DNA of 64,000 nt from Paracoccus salipaludis. Its GTDB lineage: Bacteria; Pseudomonadota; Alphaproteobacteria; Rhodobacterales; Rhodobacteraceae. Positions 60,878 to 64,000 of the stretch are shown here, in pieces; the first letter of the stretch is position 1; each line of letters starts with the position of its first letter. A model generated the notes under the pieces. It ran no database searches, was not told the DNA's origin, and saw only the letters and a program-made list of their open reading frames with translations. Both the position numbers and the translations under genes were made by a program. The stretch lies in the NCBI RefSeq assembly GCF_002287065.1, contig NZ_NSJZ01000004.1, forward strand, positions 1 to 64,000, read 5' to 3'.

Positions 60878-61252
60878 ATGATTCGCACGACCTGCCTTGC
60901 CGCCGTCACCGCTCTCGTGGCGACAGCCGCCCTTGCGCATCACGGCTGGTCCTGGGCCGAGGACCAGCTGTCCCGCCTGGCCGGCACCATCACACAGGTC
61001 ACCATCGCCCCACCCCATCCCACGCTGCTGGTCGAGGACGCGCAGGGCACCGTCTGGACGGTCGAGCTGGGCAACCCGGGCCGCACCCAGCGGGCGGGCT
61101 TCGTGGAAGGCACCGCCGCGCCGAGCGCGCGGGTCGAGGTCCTCGGCAACCGCGACCAGGACGCCTCGCAGGCGCGCATCAAGGCCGTGCGGATCACCAT
61201 CGAGGGCCGCGACTTCGACTTCTACCCCGAGCGCATCCCGCCCGGCGTCTGA
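60878..61252 (+). CDS. DUF6152-like small periplasmic protein
   Basis: This 124-residue protein has a short signal peptide (CLAAVTALVATAALA) followed directly by HHGWSW, then a small beta-barrel-like domain (LAGTITQVTIAPPHPTLLV; VELGNPGRTQRAG). The early His pair and 'GxxT' pattern match DUF6152 proteins, which are of unknown function. It begins 160 bases after the hydrolase and is followed 3 bases later by a small membrane protein. Confidence 0.72.
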   Translation: MIRTTCLAAVTALVATAALAHHGWSWAEDQLSRLAGTITQVTIAPPHPTLLVEDAQGTVWTVELGNPGRTQRAGFVEGTAAPSARVEVLGNRDQDASQARIKAVRITIEGRDFDFYPERIPPGV

Positions 61253-61255
61253 CCG

Positions 61256-61729
61256 GTGCAGGCCCTTGCGGACCTGCTGGCCGGCCTGCCCTTCGCGGGC
61301 CCGCTGCGCCGCTCGGTCTGGGCCTATGCGCTGGTGAACGCGGCCCATATCCTCGGCATCGGCCTGCTGCTGGGGGCGATCCTGCCGCTGGACCTGCGCC
61401 TGATGGGCTGGCGCCACGGTCCACCCCTGTCCACGCTCGCCCCCTTCCTCAGCCGGATCGCCGCCGCGGGGCTGGCCCTGGCCGTGGCGACCGGAGCGGC
61501 GCTGCTGTCGGTCCAGCCGATGGAGTACCTGCCCCTGCCGGTCTTCCGCCTGAAACTGCTGCTGATCGCGCTGGCGCTGGTGAACCTTTTGGCGCTGCAC
61601 CGGGCGAGATCCTGGCGGGCGGTCGAGGACGGCGGGCCGGTCGCCGCGAGGGTGCGCTGGGCCGCAGGGATCTCGGCGCTGTGCTGGCTGGGGGTGCTGG
61701 TCGCGGGGCGGATGATCGGGTTTTTGTGA
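61256..61729 (+). CDS. DUF6644-like small integral membrane protein
   Basis: This 157-residue protein has four predicted helices (ALVNAAHILGIGLLLGAILPL; RIAAAGLALAVATGAALLSV; LKLLLIALALVNLLAL; WAAGISALCWLGVLVAGRMIG). It starts with GTG. DUF6152 and DUF6644 genes often pair, so the two probably act together at the inner membrane, role unknown. Confidence 0.7.
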   Translation: MQALADLLAGLPFAGPLRRSVWAYALVNAAHILGIGLLLGAILPLDLRLMGWRHGPPLSTLAPFLSRIAAAGLALAVATGAALLSVQPMEYLPLPVFRLKLLLIALALVNLLALHRARSWRAVEDGGPVAARVRWAAGISALCWLGVLVAGRMIGFL

Positions 61730-61736
61730 GGGATGT

Positions 61737-61943
61737 TTGGAGGGGCTGCTCATTGCGGTGACCTACGGTGAGGGCTCGGACCTGCTGAGCGAAGATGCGG
61801 TCGAAGAGACGCGGCAGCAGCGGCCGGACATGATCAACGGCAAGGTGCCGGGGCGCGGGCATATTCCTTGGCTGGACGAGGGGGAGAGTGTAAGGGTGGT
61901 CAGGAAGTGGGTGGCCGCGGCGCAGGGGGCGGCAACTGCGTAG
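61737..61943 (+). pseudogene. Duplicated 3' fragment of the alpha/beta hydrolase gene
   Basis: GEGSDLLSEDAVEETRQQRPD and KVPGRGHIPWLDEGESVRVV repeat the C-terminal 65 residues of the hydrolase ending at 60717, and the two are alike at the DNA level too (about 60505-60710). The fragment lacks the catalytic Ser and start region. It marks a partial duplication that flanks the DUF6152/DUF6644 pair. Confidence 0.8.
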
Positions 61944-62001
61944 GGTACGCGCAAAGCACGCACCTTACGCCTGCTCGAAGCTCTCTGAAAAAGACCGACG
62001 T

Positions 62002-62033
62002 CCTTCTAAAGATTAAAGCTCGCTTTTAGAAGG
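62002..62033 (-). terminator. Possible terminator at the end of the small partner gene
   Basis: CCTTCTAAA and TTTAGAAGG pair over 9 bp across the stop codon of the 68-aa gene, with TCTTTTT a few bases further on the minus strand. Confidence 0.4.
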
Positions 62034-62219
62034 CGAAGGCAAATCCTCACTGCCATGACGCAAGCGAGATAGGACGTCTCTCATTATTTCCTCACCCGCT
62101 TTAGCACCCTCTACCCAACCGCAACGCGCGTCATTAGAAAGAGAAATTCCTTGCAGTCTATTTGTTGCAAAGAATGCAGACAAGCGCAAAGCTTCGATAT
62201 CTAATCGAACATCACTCAT
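62013..62219 (-). CDS. Small uncharacterised protein overlapping the proteasome-like gene
   Basis: This 68-residue soluble protein begins MSDVRLDIEALRLSAFFATN and ends SPSKSEL. I do not recognise it. Its ATG lies inside the 3' end of the upstream gene (8-base overlap ATGAGTGA), so translation is coupled and the two products probably work together. It shares the AT-rich composition of that gene. It could be a regulator, inhibitor or adaptor; nothing in the sequence decides. Confidence 0.65.
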   Translation of the reverse strand: MSDVRLDIEALRLSAFFATNRLQGISLSNDARCGWVEGAKAGEEIMRDVLSRLRHGSEDLPSPSKSEL

Positions 62220-63483
62220 CGTCTGATCCTGCTCGATAGCGCTCCGCTCTTCTATGCATAAAATCGGGATTGATGTCAAGAGAAAAGTAGTGTTTTCTCT
62301 TGATCCATACAAACCCATCCGCCTTTGAAACAACCGCTACATCAACCGGCCCGCCGACAGTTTCTAGTCTAGAGTCCATTTTCCGACGAAGTGAGGTGGT
62401 TTCCACTAACGCCTCTGCCATCGCCGCCATCTCATCTTTCGGCAAACTTGCAACTACTTCCATAATCGGCTGAGCAAAATTATCGAACCGAAACTTAGCA
62501 AATCTTTCCATAAATGATTGCACTATTTCGGAGTTCTGTCTTTTGTTAAGCTCTCGCTCCACAAGCTGATCCGCCCCCGGGACATAATTCTTGATAATAT
62601 CCTCACTTCGCCCCCGCAAAATTTCTGTTAGCGCACTCCTGACAAAATCAAGGACCTCTTTAGAAGCCCCCTCCATAAATATTTGCGCCAGATCAGACTG
62701 AGCAAAGGAAAGGACGTAAGCACTAGACTCGCCCGCTTCGTTCATGTTCTGCACGAGAGAGTCCGTTACCCTTGGAATACCCCCAACTAGTCCATCAAGT
62801 CTAACTTGACGGACTGAAGGCAACATCTCACTTCCTCCAAACCCAGCAAAGACTATCGCTGTTACGTAAGGAGAAATTGTTTTCCGAATGGCAATCTCAT
62901 GAACAAGCGCCAAGGCTGCCCTTCGATTTTCATTCGTAGTTTTAAACTTGAAGGTATGTGTGAGCAGTTCGTCCACAGAAGACTGAAGGAACTGTTTAGT
63001 ATGCCCAACAGTGATATCTCTGTGAGAAATATCTCTATCTCGAAAATCTTCGGCGAGATCCTCAAGATACGTCTGGAGCAGCAATCTTCGCTGCTTTATT
63101 TTTTCATTAGCAGGTATAGTTTCTGAGATTTCGTCAAATATATCTATTGCCATTTTCAATACTGACCGGTGACCTTGATCATCGGCGGCATTGGGCAATC
63201 TAGGGGAGAATGTCCTTACGAACTTAACGAAGTCTTGGGAGCAGTCCTCCAGCTTATTATAGCGGTTAGATGCACATGATTTTCTAAATTCTTTTATTAA
63301 TACTTCAACTGGAATACCGCCGAAATCTCCATTACCATAAATCATCACCGCTATGTCGCAGCCACTGGAAACATGAAAGAGTTTATTTGTGCTTTTCCAA
63401 ACCCTCTCTTTCCCGATAGTAATAGCGCTGTCAGCAGCAAGCGCCACACCAGAACGGTTAAGTATAACGATCTCAGCGGTCAC
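62212..63483 (-). CDS. Divergent proteasome-like (T1-type) Ntn hydrolase, uncharacterised
   Basis: This 423-residue protein starts by GTG within the thyX stop (GTGA). After Met removal the N-terminus is T1-AEIVILNRSGVALAAD17-S, then NK33-LF. Thr1, Asp17 and Lys33 thus fall at exactly the proteasome beta/HslV triad spacing. IAVMIYGNGDFGG (43-55), TAIVFAGFGGSEMLPSV (208-224) and VGGPVDVAVVSKADGF (376-391) resemble later Ntn-fold strands (numbers counting Met as 1). About 150 mainly helical residues are inserted between the first two blocks and another ~150 before the third. The late Asp166/Ser169 positions are not conserved. No ATPase partner is near. Catalysis is inferred, not shown. Confidence 0.6.
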   Translation of the reverse strand: MTAEIVILNRSGVALAADSAITIGKERVWKSTNKLFHVSSGCDIAVMIYGNGDFGGIPVEVLIKEFRKSCASNRYNKLEDCSQDFVKFVRTFSPRLPNAADDQGHRSVLKMAIDIFDEISETIPANEKIKQRRLLLQTYLEDLAEDFRDRDISHRDITVGHTKQFLQSSVDELLTHTFKFKTTNENRRAALALVHEIAIRKTISPYVTAIVFAGFGGSEMLPSVRQVRLDGLVGGIPRVTDSLVQNMNEAGESSAYVLSFAQSDLAQIFMEGASKEVLDFVRSALTEILRGRSEDIIKNYVPGADQLVERELNKRQNSEIVQSFMERFAKFRFDNFAQPIMEVVASLPKDEMAAMAEALVETTSLRRKMDSRLETVGGPVDVAVVSKADGFVWIKRKHYFSLDINPDFMHRRAERYRAGSDDE

Positions 63484-64000
63484 CCCCACACCCCCTCGAA
63501 CTCCCGCCACTCCCCCTTGCTCATCCCGCTCGTCTCCTGCGTGACCGTCTCGCCCGCCAGCCGCCGCTTCAGCACCTCCACGGCCTTCCCGGACAAGGAC
63601 ACCCCGCCCAGCCGGTAGTCCTCGAAGGCCGCGTAGGCCAGCGGCACCCAGTCGGCCACGATGCGGCACATCGCCTCGGCATAGACGCGGATCTCGTATT
63701 GCGCGTGGGCGTCGGCGCGCAGGCGCAGGAAGTGGAACAGGTTGTGGAGGTCGGTCTTCCAGTACCACTGGGTATAGATGTTCGCCGGCAGGTTCATCCG
63801 CGCAAGCTCGCGGGCGAGGCCCTGTTGGCCCTCCTGGCTCAGCATCCCCTCGTAATGGTCATAGGACCGCATCGCATCCTCGCGCAGGATGTCGAGGACG
63901 CGCTGCGCCTCCTCGCCCGACAGCACGGCGCCCCGGCCCTGGTTGTTCACGGTGGACTGGGCGGCCAGCTGCTCGGGCGCGGGGATGTAGAACTCGCGGT
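63480..64000 (-). CDS. thyX: FAD-dependent thymidylate synthase ThyX, C-terminal part (5' end outside window)
   Basis: Open to the right edge; the last ~173 residues are present. YIPAPEQLAAQSTVNNQGRG (dUMP-binding region), ANIYTQWYWKTDLHNLFHFL and RLRADAHAQYEIRVYAEAM are diagnostic of ThyX, which makes dTMP using folate and FADH2. The RHR motif lies upstream, beyond the window. Its stop codon overlaps the GTG of the proteasome-like gene. Confidence 0.95.
   Translation of the reverse strand, partial: REFYIPAPEQLAAQSTVNNQGRGAVLSGEEAQRVLDILREDAMRSYDHYEGMLSQEGQQGLARELARMNLPANIYTQWYWKTDLHNLFHFLRLRADAHAQYEIRVYAEAMCRIVADWVPLAYAAFEDYRLGGVSLSGKAVEVLKRRLAGETVTQETSGMSKGEWREFEGVWG

Larger units (their letters stand above)
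61960..63480. other. AT-rich patch (probable acquired segment)
   Basis: Base composition drops sharply compared with the flanks (roughly 45% G+C by eye versus near 70%), and codons rare elsewhere (ATA, TTA, AGA) are frequent. It starts after the hydrolase fragment and stops exactly at the thyX stop codon. I see no integrase, terminal repeat or tRNA at its borders. Confidence 0.7.

Noticed and set aside
62862..63126. Short frames inside the proteasome-like gene on both strands
   Set aside because: They are internal to a long gene with coherent motifs and lack starts or family features.

Overview
This 64 kb window is ordinary chromosome of a high-GC alphaproteobacterium. Protein families, gene order and a recurrent GC-rich intergenic repeat ending in a GGATATTTGG-type box followed by an AAGAAGAA tract point to Rhodobacterales, most likely Paracoccus or a close relative. 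Apart from one AT-rich patch at the right end it looks like core genome: coding density is near 90%, genes often overlap by ATGA/GTGA/TGATG, and there is no integrase, transposase, phage gene or CRISPR array.

Layout: 1-2.3 kb holds the smc 3' end, ridA and a glycerophosphodiesterase. 2.3-7.0 kb (- strand) is an envelope/KDO block, rnd-kdsD-lptC-lptA-lptB-hpf-ptsN, notable because rpoN is absent between lptB and hpf. 7.1-10.1 kb holds an aquaporin, an SDR and an AI-2E permease. 10.3-17.6 kb (- strand) is glutamate synthase in the split order gltD, secreted protein, GFA protein, gltB. 17.7-19.5 kb holds uppP and a complex-I-associated NDUFA9-like protein. 19.6-24.3 kb (+) has tRNA-Leu(CAG), a decayed sugar-dehydrogenase pseudogene, a DUF1269 protein, mtgA, a GST, queG and a DMT transporter. 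24.3-34.4 kb is a surface-glycan region (sulfotransferase, GT14-like enzyme, two GT2 paralogues, galE, galU, kdsB, cysQ) with a divergent ABC export permease. 35-40.5 kb holds dnaK, dnaJ, radC and a nitronate monooxygenase. 40.5-44.5 kb is serine synthesis: serB divergent from serC-serA, with a serC-leader-like RNA. 44.5-53 kb holds a phosphoesterase, hspQ, a TSUP transporter, an asparaginase, an IalB-like protein, rlmN, an FAD oxidoreductase, infC (apparent AUA start) and a coupled pair encoding an Ala-rich anchored protein and a degenerate glycosyltransferase. 53-57.3 kb holds gdhA and fabA-fabB-fabI. 57.3-59.7 kb holds phnM, a DUF1045 protein and phnN. 59.8-62 kb holds an alpha/beta hydrolase, two small envelope proteins and a duplicated hydrolase 3' fragment.

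The most unusual locus is at 62.0-63.5 kb: an AT-rich patch inserted exactly at the 3' end of thyX (itself cut by the right edge). It encodes a 423-aa protein whose N-terminus after Met removal reproduces Thr1, Asp17 and Lys33 of the proteasome beta-type Ntn-hydrolase triad at exactly those spacings. Two further Ntn-like blocks follow, and a 68-aa protein overlaps its 3' end. I know of no described system matching this pair. Functionally, the core parts cover nitrogen assimilation (gltB, gltD, gdhA), LPS/KDO and surface-glycan assembly, serine and fatty-acid synthesis and protein quality control.
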